Shown: positions 35,389 to 44,200 of the stretch, one piece after another
How the letters are laid out: every line of letters begins with the position of its first letter
Position numbering within the stretch: position 1 is the stretch's first letter
Origin: Terripilifer ovatus
GTDB taxonomy: Bacteria > Pseudomonadota > Alphaproteobacteria > Rhizobiales > Beijerinckiaceae
Reading direction: 5' to 3'
Assembly (NCBI GenBank): GCA_029222685.1
Contig: JARHVB010000086.1
Span: forward strand, 372,001 to 436,000
DNA length: 64,000 bases
Position numbers and translations under genes: made by a program
The notes under the pieces: model-generated
What the model was told of the DNA's origin: nothing
Databases searched by the model: none
Seen by the model: the letters and a program-made list of their open reading frames with translations, nothing else

Positions 35389-36139
35389 GGTTGATCACCT
35401 CCTCGCCGAGATAGACCTGACGCACGCGCGGATCCCTGGCGATCTCTTCCGCCGATCCCTCGACGAAGAGTGCGCCGTTGACGAGCACGGAGATGGTTTT
35501 GGCGAAACGGAAGACGAGGTCCATGTCGTGTTCGATCAGCACCAGCGAGACAGAAGCCGGCAGCGCGGCGACGACGTTGAGTATCTGGTCGCGTTCGGAT
35601 TCCGGCACGCCGGCGGCGGGCTCGTCGAGCAACAGCACGCTCGGCTTTGCCGCCAGGGCGATGGCGATTTCAAGCAGGCGCTGCTTGCCATAGGCGAGCG
35701 AGCCGACGCGGTTGTGAATGACATCGGCCAGATTGAGGCTTTCGATCAGCTCGACGGCTTCGCCGACCAGATCCTTGCGGGCGCCGAACGAGCGGAACCA
35801 GGAGCGCGCCGCGTTCTCGCGCTCATTGATGGCGATCATGATCGTCTGCAGCGGCGTCAGATCGGCGAAGAGCTGGTTGATCTGGAACGTGCGTGCGAGA
35901 CCGGCGCGCGAGCGCTTGCGCACCGACCATTCGGTCACGTCCTCACCGTTGAGAAAGATGCTTCCCGATGTCGGCAGCAGCACGCCGGAGAGAAGATTGA
36001 CGAAAGTCGTCTTGCCGGCGCCGTTGGGACCGATGAGCGCATGGCGCGCGCCGGCCGGCAGCGTGAACGAGACATCGTTGGTTGCGGTGATGCCGCCGAA
36101 GGCTTTTCGCAGGACCCGCGTTTCAAGGACAGTCGTCAT
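35381..36139 (-). CDS. livG: branched-chain amino acid-type ABC transporter ATPase LivG
   Basis: 252 residues. Walker A in LIGPNGAGKTTFVNLLSG, the LivG-type insertion FLNGEDVTEWS and LARTFQINQLFADLTPLQTI, a non-canonical signature (LAYGKQRLLEIAIALA) and Walker B LLLDEPAAGVPESE. The start ATG at 36139 overlaps the livM stop by 4 nt (ATGA). The C-terminus ends GSAEEIARDPRVRQVYLGEE, normal for LivG. Operon member livKHMGF. Confidence 0.93.
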   Translation of the reverse strand: MTTVLETRVLRKAFGGITATNDVSFTLPAGARHALIGPNGAGKTTFVNLLSGVLLPTSGSIFLNGEDVTEWSVRKRSRAGLARTFQINQLFADLTPLQTIMIAINERENAARSWFRSFGARKDLVGEAVELIESLNLADVIHNRVGSLAYGKQRLLEIAIALAAKPSVLLLDEPAAGVPESERDQILNVVAALPASVSLVLIEHDMDLVFRFAKTISVLVNGALFVEGSAEEIARDPRVRQVYLGEEVINHG

Positions 36140-37224
36140 TTCAAGGCCCCACTTTTGGGAGGGACCTTGGCGATGTATTTCTGCGAAGCGGCCATCATCA
36201 GGCCGATGACGCCATTGCGCACGAACAGGACCAGCAGGATCAGCACGATACCGACCCAGAACAACCAGTATTGCGGCGTGATGTTGCTGAGGAAGTCCTG
36301 CATGACGCGAAAGATGGCGGCGCCGATCAGGCCGCCGTACAGATGCCCGGCGCCGCCGAAGATGACCATCAGCAGCGAATCCGCCGACCGGTGGAAGGCG
36401 ACCATATCGGGCGAGGCGAATTGCGTCGTCTGCGCCAGCAGGCCGCCGGCAACGCCGGCGATGAAAGCGGAGAGCGTATAGACCTGGATCAGGCGCGCGT
36501 TCACCGGCATGCCGATGGCCCGCGCCCGCAGCGCATTGCCCTTGATGGCGCGCAGCGAATAGCCGAACGGCGAATTCACCAGCCGGCGGCAGAACCAGAA
36601 GCACAGGAAGGTGATGCCCAGCGCATACCAGAACGCCGTATAGCCATAGAGATCGAAATCCCAGATGCCGAGCACGCTCGACGACATGACGCCCTGCAGG
36701 CCATCGGTGCCCCCGGTGATGTCCTTCAACTTGTTGACCAGTTCCTCGACAATGAGCGCGACACCGAGCGTCACCATGAGACGGGTGAGATCGGAGCCGC
36801 GCAGCACCAGGAAGCTGGTGGCGAAGCCGACGACGCCCGCCGCAAGGCCCGCGCCGAGCAGGCCCAGCAATGGATCGCTCAATGGCGCGACGCCGGCGCC
36901 ATATTTGGCCATCAACCCCGCCGTATAGGCGCCGATGCCGAAGAAGGCACCCTGGCCGAGGGTGACGAGACCGGCATAGCCGAGGGTGAGATCGATGGAG
37001 AGTGCCAGCAATCCGAGGATCAGGATTTCGCTCATCAGCATCAGCTTGGTCGGGATAACCGGCACGGTAAAGCCGAGCGCGGGGGCCAGCGTGCTGAGGC
37101 CGCAGGCGACGGCGATGCCCCAGAACAGGAACTCGTACCAGCGCCAGCGCGCGGCCGACATCAGGCGCAGGCTTGCCGGGCCGGCTGCAGCGGCCGACAT
37201 ATCGGTGGCGGAGGCGACGCTCAT
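36136..37224 (-). CDS. livM: branched-chain amino acid-type ABC permease LivM
   Basis: 362 residues, about 10 membrane helices. Characteristic LivM segments: ILILGLLALSIDLTLGYAGLVTLGQGAFFGIGAYTAGL and GYSLRAIKGNALRARAIGM, the cytoplasmic EAA-like loop contacting the ATPase. The ATG at 37224 overlaps the livH stop by 4 nt. An N-terminal 30-residue Ala/Ser-rich stretch precedes the first helix. Operon member livKHMGF. Confidence 0.93.
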   Translation of the reverse strand: MSVASATDMSAAAAGPASLRLMSAARWRWYEFLFWGIAVACGLSTLAPALGFTVPVIPTKLMLMSEILILGLLALSIDLTLGYAGLVTLGQGAFFGIGAYTAGLMAKYGAGVAPLSDPLLGLLGAGLAAGVVGFATSFLVLRGSDLTRLMVTLGVALIVEELVNKLKDITGGTDGLQGVMSSSVLGIWDFDLYGYTAFWYALGITFLCFWFCRRLVNSPFGYSLRAIKGNALRARAIGMPVNARLIQVYTLSAFIAGVAGGLLAQTTQFASPDMVAFHRSADSLLMVIFGGAGHLYGGLIGAAIFRVMQDFLSNITPQYWLFWVGIVLILLVLFVRNGVIGLMMAASQKYIAKVPPKSGALK

Positions 37225-38081
37225 CGCTTTGTGCTCCGCGCGAACAATCCTTCGGGCTTGAAGATCAAGACCAGCACCATGATGGAATAGATGATGAAAC
37301 CGCCGATGGACGGGACGAAATATTTGCCGGCCACATCGGCCACGCCGAGCAGGATGGATGCGAAGAACGGCCCGGTAATCGTCGTCGTGCCGCCGACCGC
37401 GATCACGATCAGGAAATAGATCATGTATTTCAGCGGGAATGTCGGATCCATGCTGAGGATGCTGGCGCCGAGCGCGCCGCCAAGACCGGCGAGGCCAGAA
37501 CCAAACGCAAACGTCAGCGCGAAGATAAACGTAACGTCGATGCCGAGCCCCCGCGCGACGCGGCCGTCGTCGACGGAGGCGCGCAGGCGGCTGCCGAAGC
37601 GTGTCCTGCCGATGACGAATTGCAGGGCGACGGTGAGAAGACCGCAAATGACGATGACGAACAGCCGGTAGACGCCGATGCTGGCGCCGAGAAACTCAAA
37701 GCGTCCGTTGAGATGGGCCGGCAGATTGATGATCTGCTGGCTGGCGCCCATGACATAGTCGACGGCCGCGGTGGCGACGAAGATCAGCCCGATGGAAAAC
37801 AGCACCTGATCCAGGTGCGTCTTGTCGTAGAGGCGCGAATAGAGCGTACGCTCGAGGAAGACGCCGAGCACCGCGCTGACGATGAAGGCAGCCGGCAGGC
37901 ACCAGTAGAAGGAGATTCCGTACCAGTTCATCATCACGACGGTCAGATAGCCGCCGGCCATGGCGAAGGCGCCATGGGCCAGGTTGATGAAATTCATCAA
38001 TCCCAAAGTCACGCACAAACCGACGGACAAGACGAAGAGCAGCATGCCGTAGGCGACGCCGTCGAACAGGATGGTCAGCAC
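37221..38081 (-). CDS. livH: branched-chain amino acid-type ABC permease LivH
   Basis: 286 residues, seven to eight membrane helices. Family marks: FDGVAYGMLLFVLSVGLCVTLGLMNFINLAHGAFAM at the N-terminus, GSRLRASVDDGRVARGLGID as the EAA-like coupling loop, and FASILLGVADVAGKYFVPSIG. It sits between the binding-protein gene and livM. The 57-nt gap to the binding-protein gene contains a perfect 24-nt palindrome, typical for attenuating expression after the abundant receptor. Confidence 0.93.
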   Translation of the reverse strand: MLTILFDGVAYGMLLFVLSVGLCVTLGLMNFINLAHGAFAMAGGYLTVVMMNWYGISFYWCLPAAFIVSAVLGVFLERTLYSRLYDKTHLDQVLFSIGLIFVATAAVDYVMGASQQIINLPAHLNGRFEFLGASIGVYRLFVIVICGLLTVALQFVIGRTRFGSRLRASVDDGRVARGLGIDVTFIFALTFAFGSGLAGLGGALGASILSMDPTFPLKYMIYFLIVIAVGGTTTITGPFFASILLGVADVAGKYFVPSIGGFIIYSIMVLVLIFKPEGLFARSTKR

Positions 38082-38104
38082 ACTTTTCTCCAGCCCAGGA
38101 ACAT

Positions 38105-38128
38105 GTCCCCGCAGCGCGCTGCGGGGAC
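38105..38128. promoter_or_regulatory. perfect 24-nt palindrome between livK and livH
   Basis: GTCCCCGCAGCG (38105-38116) and CGCTGCGGGGAC (38117-38128). With no T tract it may be a stem that shields the livK mRNA 3' end or reduces read-through into the permeases. It lies 10 nt past the livK stop on the minus strand. Confidence 0.6.
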
Positions 38129-38138
38129 TGGCTTAATC

Positions 38139-39317
38139 CTACTTGTGCAGCGGATCCTTCACGTCCTTCACGACATCGAACTCGATGTTGTAAAGTTCGC
38201 CGTCCTTCTTTTCGACCTTGCGGATGTAGACGTCCTGGATGACATCGCGGGTCGCCGGATCGATCGACATCATGCCGCGCGGGCTTTCCCACTTCATGCC
38301 CTTCATGGCTTCCACGAGTGCGGTGCCGTCGGTCTTGCCATCGGTCTTCTTCAGCGCTTCGTACATGGCATACATGCCGTCATAGCCGCTGACGCCGATG
38401 AAGTTCGGCCGCATGTTGGGATTGGCCTGCTTGAACTCGGCGACGAACTTCTTGTTCAGCGGTGAATCGTGCGCCGCCGAATAGAAATGCGAGGTGATGA
38501 GGCCGATGACCGCATCGCCCATGCTGTTGAGCTGGTCGTCGTCGGTGATGTCGCCGGTGCCTATCACCTTGATGCCGGCGCCAGCGAGATCGCGGTCGAC
38601 GACCTGGCGCATCAGCGAACCCGCCGTCGGTGCCGGCACGAACAGGAGGAGCGCATCCGGCTTCAGGTCCTTGGCGCGCTGCAGGAAGGGCGCGAACTCG
38701 GGGTTGGCCAGCGGCGCCTTGATCTGCTCGACGACCTTGCCGCCACGCTCTTCGAGACGCTGCTTGAAGGCGTCCTGGGTATCGATGCCTGGCCCGTAGT
38801 CGGAGACCAGCGAGACGGCGGTCTTGACGCCATTCTTGGCGGCCCATTCGGCGAGCGGCACGGTCTGCTGCGGCAAAGTGAAGCTCACCCGCACGAAATA
38901 GGGCGAGCGCTCGGTGATGACCGAGGTGCCGGCCGTCATGATGATGGCGGGAACCTTCGCCTGGGTGATGACCGGCGCAACCGCCAGCGCCAGCGGCGTC
39001 AGGCTGAAGCCTGCCAGAAACGCGACCTTGTCATTGACGATCAGTTCCTGCGCAATGCGGCGCGTCTGGTCGGCCACGCCGGTGTCGTCCTTGACGATCA
39101 GCTCGATGGTCTTGCCCGCGACCTTATTGCCATGCTGGGCCATAAACAGCCGTGCGCCAGCGACTTTCTGGCGGCCGGAGGCGGCCTGCGGACCGGTGAG
39201 CGTTGCGATGAGCCCGATCTTGACGACTTCCTGCGCGGCGGCAATCTGAATACCGCCAGCGAACGTGGCGGCGAACGCGCTTCCAGCAAGTCCGGCGACA
39301 ACGGTTCTGCGCTGCAT
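38139..39317 (-). CDS. livK: branched-chain amino acid-type ABC transporter substrate-binding protein
   Basis: 392 residues. Signal peptide MQRRTVVAGLAGSAFAATFAGGIQIAAA (about 28 residues), then the Leu/Ile/Val-binding fold (PBP type I): VKIGLIATLTGPQA, GQRVAG-type region, VSDYGPGID. ATG 39317 directly starts the signal peptide; the frame extends upstream without a signal. First gene of the livKHMGF-metE-like operon. The ligand cannot be read from sequence; HAAT receptors bind amino acids, urea, or aromatic acids. The 219-nt upstream region to the phosphoesterase stop must hold the operon promoter. Confidence 0.92.
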   Translation of the reverse strand: MQRRTVVAGLAGSAFAATFAGGIQIAAAQEVVKIGLIATLTGPQAASGRQKVAGARLFMAQHGNKVAGKTIELIVKDDTGVADQTRRIAQELIVNDKVAFLAGFSLTPLALAVAPVITQAKVPAIIMTAGTSVITERSPYFVRVSFTLPQQTVPLAEWAAKNGVKTAVSLVSDYGPGIDTQDAFKQRLEERGGKVVEQIKAPLANPEFAPFLQRAKDLKPDALLLFVPAPTAGSLMRQVVDRDLAGAGIKVIGTGDITDDDQLNSMGDAVIGLITSHFYSAAHDSPLNKKFVAEFKQANPNMRPNFIGVSGYDGMYAMYEALKKTDGKTDGTALVEAMKGMKWESPRGMMSIDPATRDVIQDVYIRKVEKKDGELYNIEFDVVKDVKDPLHK

Positions 39318-39536
39318 GATGGTTACCCTCTTGATACTGCTTTTCGTGGACGATGCGGCGCGACCTTTGAACACTTTTCACGCGCTCGCAAGTCCGCAAA
39401 GCTTCGGAAACCGACCATTTTTGCGGCATCGGCAGCACGCATCAGGCCTAGTCAAAGCTGATCCCGCCATTGTGCAATGCGGAAGCACCCTTCGTCCTAC
39501 GTCTAAAGGATAACGGCCGGCTTGCTGATCCTTGCT

Positions 39537-40307
39537 TCAGTGATTTTCGGCCAGAAGGTGGGCCGGCAGTTCAAGCGGTTCGCGGGTCACCTCAATGCCT
39601 CTGTCTGCAGCAAGCCGCACGACATTCACCGTACGGGCATAGTCGGGCGAGCCCGAATAATAAGCCGCGACATGGCCGGGGCCGACTTGAACCGGCCGAT
39701 TCCAATGACCGAGCGCCAGATAGTCCGCGCCGGTGGCGCCGATCTCGATATCGCCGAGCAGCCAGGATGGCCGCAGCCGCGTCGAGCGATCGGGCTTGGG
39801 CTCATAGTGTCCGTGCGCCATCGCGACCTGCCAGCGCGTCGAGCGCGGACGGATGAATTCCAGCGGGTCCATGTCGCCATAGTGCCGATGCGCCCGGCCC
39901 CAGACTTCGAGATCGAGATCGGGAAAGCCGACCGCGTCCTCATGGGTGACGCCAAGGATCGCGACATTCTCGAGGCCGCGGAAAGCCGCGTGATGGAACA
40001 CCGCATCCTCGACCGCGGGATCGTGATTGCCGGGCAGGATGACCACACGCATGCTGGCGGAGCCGAGCGTGCGGCCGGTTTCCTCGAGCAGGGATGCAGG
40101 CAGACGGTGATTGTCGAACGTGTCGCCGCACAGAAGTACGACATCGGCATTCACCTTGCGCGCCGCGTCGAGGACAATCTTAAGGCTGCCCGTGCCGTCG
40201 CCGTCGAACATCCGGGCCGTGTATTCGTGATCGACATGGACGTCGGAGGTGTGAACGATGACGACGTCGCGCCCGCATTTCGCATTCATGGATGTTGTCG
40301 ACCCCAT
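39537..40307 (-). CDS. metallophosphoesterase (calcineurin-like)
   Basis: 256 residues. Two-metal calcineurin-like phosphoesterase, with the motif set in order: HTSDVHVDHEY (Asp, His), LLCGDTFD, LPGNHDP, VAMAHGHYE and LALGHWNRP. The GD, GNHD and GH motifs are intact. The size and order resemble SbcD/YfcE-type nucleases or phosphodiesterases, but no SbcC partner is adjacent. A start at 40289 is also possible. A CtrA-type box lies about 75-105 nt upstream of the start. Confidence 0.82.
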   Translation of the reverse strand: MGSTTSMNAKCGRDVVIVHTSDVHVDHEYTARMFDGDGTGSLKIVLDAARKVNADVVLLCGDTFDNHRLPASLLEETGRTLGSASMRVVILPGNHDPAVEDAVFHHAAFRGLENVAILGVTHEDAVGFPDLDLEVWGRAHRHYGDMDPLEFIRPRSTRWQVAMAHGHYEPKPDRSTRLRPSWLLGDIEIGATGADYLALGHWNRPVQVGPGHVAAYYSGSPDYARTVNVVRLAADRGIEVTREPLELPAHLLAENH

Positions 40308-40380
40308 TCCTGCGGGCTGGCCCCGCTCGTTTTCATAGCAGAGGAAGCGCAGCCGTTGGAAGCGTGATGCGGGACGAAAA

Positions 40381-40395
40381 TTAACACTTTATTAA
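40381..40395. promoter_or_regulatory. CtrA-type box TTAA-N7-TTAA between divergent genes
   Basis: TTAA (40381-40384), 7-nt spacer, TTAA (40392-40395), followed by C as in the full consensus. It lies 74 nt before the phosphoesterase start on the minus strand and 205 nt before the small membrane protein on the plus strand. Both could be targets; the phosphoesterase is nearer. Confidence 0.5.
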
Positions 40396-40600
40396 CCATG
40401 TTTGGGCAGCTTGGCTCGATAAAGGGGCTTATCGACGGACCATTTTGATTCGCGCCGCCGTGTTCGCTGCCCGGGTCGAATCCGACGCTCGCTTGCACCG
40501 CACTTGCGGTGGGGCCGCTCACAACCCATCAAAAGCTAAATTTGAGACCGCCGCCATCGCACCATTCCGTGCGGGCACCGGCTATAGCTGGAGAACCGAC

Positions 40601-40753
40601 ATGAAAGTTCCTGCTTGGCTTGCTCAAGAACAGATTGAATTCGACACCGAAGCGACATTTGTCTCGCACCCTGCCCCCTTGGCCACGGCTGCCGTTGTCC
40701 TCTGCACGCTGGGCTTCTGGACGGGCCTTGGCCTCATGGCGATCGGCTTCTGA
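40601..40753 (+). CDS. 50-residue single-pass membrane protein, unknown
   Basis: MKVPAWLAQEQIEF... followed by a hydrophobic segment (about 29-49: ATAAVVLCTLGFWTGLGLMA) and a 3-residue tail. A GGAGA ribosome site lies eight bases before the ATG. It matches no family I recognise. A 293-nt region upstream holds a CtrA-type box at 40381 and a short stem CACCGC/GCGGTG (40496-40511). Small membrane proteins of this type are common in Hyphomicrobiales and usually uncharacterised. Confidence 0.55.
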   Translation: MKVPAWLAQEQIEFDTEATFVSHPAPLATAAVVLCTLGFWTGLGLMAIGF

Positions 40754-40776
40754 CGCGCCAGCTTAGCGGCGGCGCC

Positions 40777-41856
40777 TCACTTCAGTTCGCGTTTCACATA
40801 ATCGATGATGAACTGCTTCATCTCCGGCTTCAGCGTCAGGTTGTTGCGCACCCTGTCGTTGACGTCGGCGGAGGCGATCCAGTTCGGCACGAAGCCGAAG
40901 GTCTTCATCGAATCCTCCGCGTGGGCGGGGTCCGTGTTCACCTTGAGGATGGCGGCGCGCAAAGCATCGATCGCGGCCTGTGGCGCCTTCGGCGGCAGAA
41001 TAATCTGGCGTTGCATGGCCCCGTGCAAGGTCAGCACCGTCTTATAGGCTTCCCACAGCTTGCCTTCGGGAAGCTTGCCATGAATTTTGCGGTAGAGTTC
41101 CTGGAACGGCAGGATGTCGAGACCTTTCACCTGGCTCGATGTCGAGAAATTCCGGCCATCATATTCGGGATCGTAGAAGACCGGCACAACTTCGCCTTTG
41201 GCGACCATGCCCGGTTCGATGACGCCGCGATAGGACGGCGGCGATTCCGCATAGAAATTGATCTCGCCCTGCTGCAGAGCCATCCGGGCGCCGTTGCTGC
41301 CCTTGTAGCCGGTCACATAGTTGTATTTGCGCCCGAGCATGTCGAGTGTGAGACGCAGCAGAATGTCCTTGGGCGAATCGGCGCCAAGGCCGCCGGAAAT
41401 AATGCCTTCCGCCTTGCCGATGTCGGTCGCCGTCTTCATGCCGGGCTTCACATCGGCGCGCATGAAATAGACGCTGGTGCCCGGCTGCATCGCCACGAAT
41501 TCGAAGGCGCTGAAGTCGATACGGCGCGGCGTCGGATCGATCGCGTAGGTGAAGGCCGCGCCGGTGACGAAGCCCAGAACCGTGCCATCCTTGGGCGCGA
41601 TCTCGCCGATATAATTCACGCCGACAATGCCGCCGGCGCCATCCATGTTCTGGACGATGACGCCGCTGTTGCCTTCGACATATTTGGAGAGGTATTTGGC
41701 AAAGATGCGGCCTTCGATGTCGGTGGGACCGCCGGCAGCGAAATTGACCAGAACCGTCAGCCGCTTTCCCTTGTAATAATCTTCAGCGGCAAGCCCCGTT
41801 CCGGCCGTGACGACCAGGCCTAACACGGCGGCCATGCCCGACAATGCGATGCGCAT
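40777..41856 (-). CDS. TctC-type periplasmic receptor, paralogue 1
   Basis: 359 residues with signal peptide (MRIALSGMAAVLGLVVTAGTGLA, about 23). Extracytoplasmic receptor related to the tripartite tricarboxylate transporter family. Its ...KGKRLTVLVNFAAGGPTDIEGR start, VQNMDGAGGIVGVNY and YKGSNGARMALQQGEINFY segments are shared almost word for word with the next two genes, showing recent tandem duplication. The last gene of a four-gene unit. Orphan receptors of this type feed unlinked membrane subunits or act as sensors. Confidence 0.85.
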   Translation of the reverse strand: MRIALSGMAAVLGLVVTAGTGLAAEDYYKGKRLTVLVNFAAGGPTDIEGRIFAKYLSKYVEGNSGVIVQNMDGAGGIVGVNYIGEIAPKDGTVLGFVTGAAFTYAIDPTPRRIDFSAFEFVAMQPGTSVYFMRADVKPGMKTATDIGKAEGIISGGLGADSPKDILLRLTLDMLGRKYNYVTGYKGSNGARMALQQGEINFYAESPPSYRGVIEPGMVAKGEVVPVFYDPEYDGRNFSTSSQVKGLDILPFQELYRKIHGKLPEGKLWEAYKTVLTLHGAMQRQIILPPKAPQAAIDALRAAILKVNTDPAHAEDSMKTFGFVPNWIASADVNDRVRNNLTLKPEMKQFIIDYVKRELK

Positions 41857-41893
41857 TCGCCCCTCCCCCGATGACATTACGTGCGTCTGCGGC

Positions 41894-42988
41894 TCAACCC
41901 TTGCCGCGCCGGTTCTTCATGTAATCAACGATGAACTGGCGGATTTTCGGATCAAGCTCCATGTTGTTGCGCACGACCTCGTTGACGTCGGCCGTCGCGC
42001 TCCATTCCGGAACGAAACCGAAGGCCGTCATGGCTTCCTTGGCGAAGGCCGGATCGGTGTTCAGCCGCTTCATCGCCTCGCGCAGTGCGTTGACTGCCTC
42101 GGGCGGTGAATTCGGCGGCATGATGATTTGCCGCAGCATGCTGTTGGAGAGCAGGACGACAGCGATGTAAGCATCCCACAGCGGGCCTGACGGCGGCTTG
42201 CCGTAGATCTTGGTGTACAATTCCGGCAAGGTCGGAATATCGAGGCCCTCCATCTGCTTGGAGGTGAAATATTTCTTGCCGTCGTAAAACGGGTCATGGA
42301 ACACCGGAATGACCTCGCCCTTGGCGACGAGCGACGGCTCGACGATGCCGCGATAGCCGGGCGGCGATTCCGAGAAAATGTTGACCTCGCCCTGCTGCAA
42401 GGCCATGCGGGCGTTCTGATTGCTCTTGTAGCCGGTGACGTAATTGAATTTCACGCCGAGCAGATCGAGCCCGAGCCGCATCAGGAGATCCTTGGTGCTG
42501 TCGGCGCTGAGCCCGCCGGCAACCAGGTTCTCGGCCTTCACGATGTCGGTGCCCTGCTTCATGCCCGGGCGCACGTCGGTGCGCATGTAATAGACATTGG
42601 TGCCGGTCTGATGTGCCACAAACTCGTAGGTCTTCAGATCGACCTTGCGCGACAGCGGTTCGATCGCGTGCTGAAAGGCAGCGCCGGTGACGAAGCCGAT
42701 CATCGTGCCGTCCCTGGGCGCGATCTCACCCAGATAATTGATGCCGATGACGCCGCCCGCGCCGTCCATGTTCTGGATGATGATACCGGTGTTGCCGTCG
42801 AGATATTGCGCCAGGAAACGCGCCACCAGCCGGCCTTCGATGTCGGTGGGGCCGCCCGGCGCGAAGTTGATGAGCATGGTCAGGCGTTTGCCCTTGTAGA
42901 AATCGCTCGCCGCGGAAGCCGGGAGCGCGCCAAGGAACACTGCTGCAGCCAGCATCAGTGCAGACCTTAGAATCGGACTTCTGCTCAT
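41894..42988 (-). CDS. TctC-type periplasmic receptor, paralogue 2
   Basis: 364 residues from ATG 42988, with a signal peptide (LRSALMLAAAVFLGALPASA). The mature part repeats the paralogue motifs (KGKRLTMLINFAPGGPTDIEGR, IQNMDGAGGVIGINY) and differs mostly in the binding pocket, so it may take a related but different ligand. 37 nt separate it from paralogue 1. The frame extends upstream to 43033 but would overlap the preceding gene. Confidence 0.85.
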   Translation of the reverse strand: MSRSPILRSALMLAAAVFLGALPASAASDFYKGKRLTMLINFAPGGPTDIEGRLVARFLAQYLDGNTGIIIQNMDGAGGVIGINYLGEIAPRDGTMIGFVTGAAFQHAIEPLSRKVDLKTYEFVAHQTGTNVYYMRTDVRPGMKQGTDIVKAENLVAGGLSADSTKDLLMRLGLDLLGVKFNYVTGYKSNQNARMALQQGEVNIFSESPPGYRGIVEPSLVAKGEVIPVFHDPFYDGKKYFTSKQMEGLDIPTLPELYTKIYGKPPSGPLWDAYIAVVLLSNSMLRQIIMPPNSPPEAVNALREAMKRLNTDPAFAKEAMTAFGFVPEWSATADVNEVVRNNMELDPKIRQFIVDYMKNRRGKG

Positions 42989-43029
42989 GGTTTCCCCCTT
43001 TCGCTGCAGCCCGATCGGGTCTTCAGCCT

Positions 43030-44112
43030 TCAATTGTTTTTTGGCGGATTCTGAATGTAGTCGTGCAGGAATGCCCTGGTCTCGGGGGCGAGCACGAGCT
43101 GCTTGCGCACGCGCTCGGCAGCGCCGTCATCGGCCACCCATTCGGGAACGAAACCGAAGGCTTTCATGGCGTCCTCGCCATAGGCCTTATCGGTGTTCAA
43201 TTTGTTGATCGCCGCGCGCAGGGTCGCAACCGCGGCCGGCGGCACCGATGGCGGCATCACCACCATGCGCTGCATGGCCCCGTTGAGGGCAATGATCGAC
43301 TTGTAAACCTCCCACAGCTTGCCTTCGGGCAGCTTGCCGTTGATCTTCTTGTAGAGTTCCGGAAACGACAGAATGTCGAGGCCGGCCATCTGGCTTGTCG
43401 GCATGAACTTCTGGCCGTCATAACTCGGATCGTAGAAGACCGGAATCACTTCGCCCTTGGCGACGAGGCTCGGCTCGATGACGCCGCGGTAGGACGGCGG
43501 CGATTCCGCATAGAAATTGATCTCGCCCTGCTGCAGGGCCAGGCGCGCGCCCTGACTGCCTTTGTAGGCGGTGACATACCCGAATTTGACACCGAGCATG
43601 TCGAGCGTCAGGCGCAGCAGAATATCCTTCGCATTGTCGACGCCGAGCCCACCCGAAATCAGGCCCTGTGCCTTGACGATATCAGTGGCCGTCTTCATGC
43701 CCGGCTTCAGATCGGTGCGCATGAAATAAACGCTGGTGCCGGGCTGGTAGGCGACAAATTCATATGTGCTATAATCGGTACGGCGGGCGCGTGGATCGTT
43801 GGCGTATTGAAACGCCGTGCCGGTCAGATAGCCGAATATCGTGCCGTCCTTCGGAGCCACCTCGCCTAGATAATTCGTACCGGTGATGCCGCCGCCGCCA
43901 TCCATGTTCTGGACGATGACGGACTGATTGCCGTCGAGATATTTGCCGATGTGTTTGGCGAAGACACGCGCTTCGATGTCGGTCGGCCCGCCGGCGGCGT
44001 AGTTGACCAGAACCGAAACCCGCTTGCCGCGATAGAAACCATCGTCAGCGCTCGCAACCGACGCCGCGAACAGCAAGCCAGCCACGCCGAAACCGATCGC
44101 AATTCCACGCAT
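43030..44112 (-). CDS. TctC-type periplasmic receptor, paralogue 3
   Basis: 360 residues from ATG 44112 with a signal peptide (about 22). Shares KGKRVSVLVNYAAGGPTDIEAR and VQNMDGGGGITGTNY with paralogues 1 and 2. Closely spaced (41 nt) to paralogue 2 and therefore probably in one transcript. Not accompanied by transporter membrane genes within the window. Confidence 0.85.
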   Translation of the reverse strand: MRGIAIGFGVAGLLFAASVASADDGFYRGKRVSVLVNYAAGGPTDIEARVFAKHIGKYLDGNQSVIVQNMDGGGGITGTNYLGEVAPKDGTIFGYLTGTAFQYANDPRARRTDYSTYEFVAYQPGTSVYFMRTDLKPGMKTATDIVKAQGLISGGLGVDNAKDILLRLTLDMLGVKFGYVTAYKGSQGARLALQQGEINFYAESPPSYRGVIEPSLVAKGEVIPVFYDPSYDGQKFMPTSQMAGLDILSFPELYKKINGKLPEGKLWEVYKSIIALNGAMQRMVVMPPSVPPAAVATLRAAINKLNTDKAYGEDAMKAFGFVPEWVADDGAAERVRKQLVLAPETRAFLHDYIQNPPKNN

Positions 44113-44200
44113 GATGAGCGCCTCTATCTTAGGGGTTTCCTCGCTTATTTTCTGCAAGCTTGCGTCAAGGCGGGCCGGCCGTCAAATCGACCAGCCTCAC

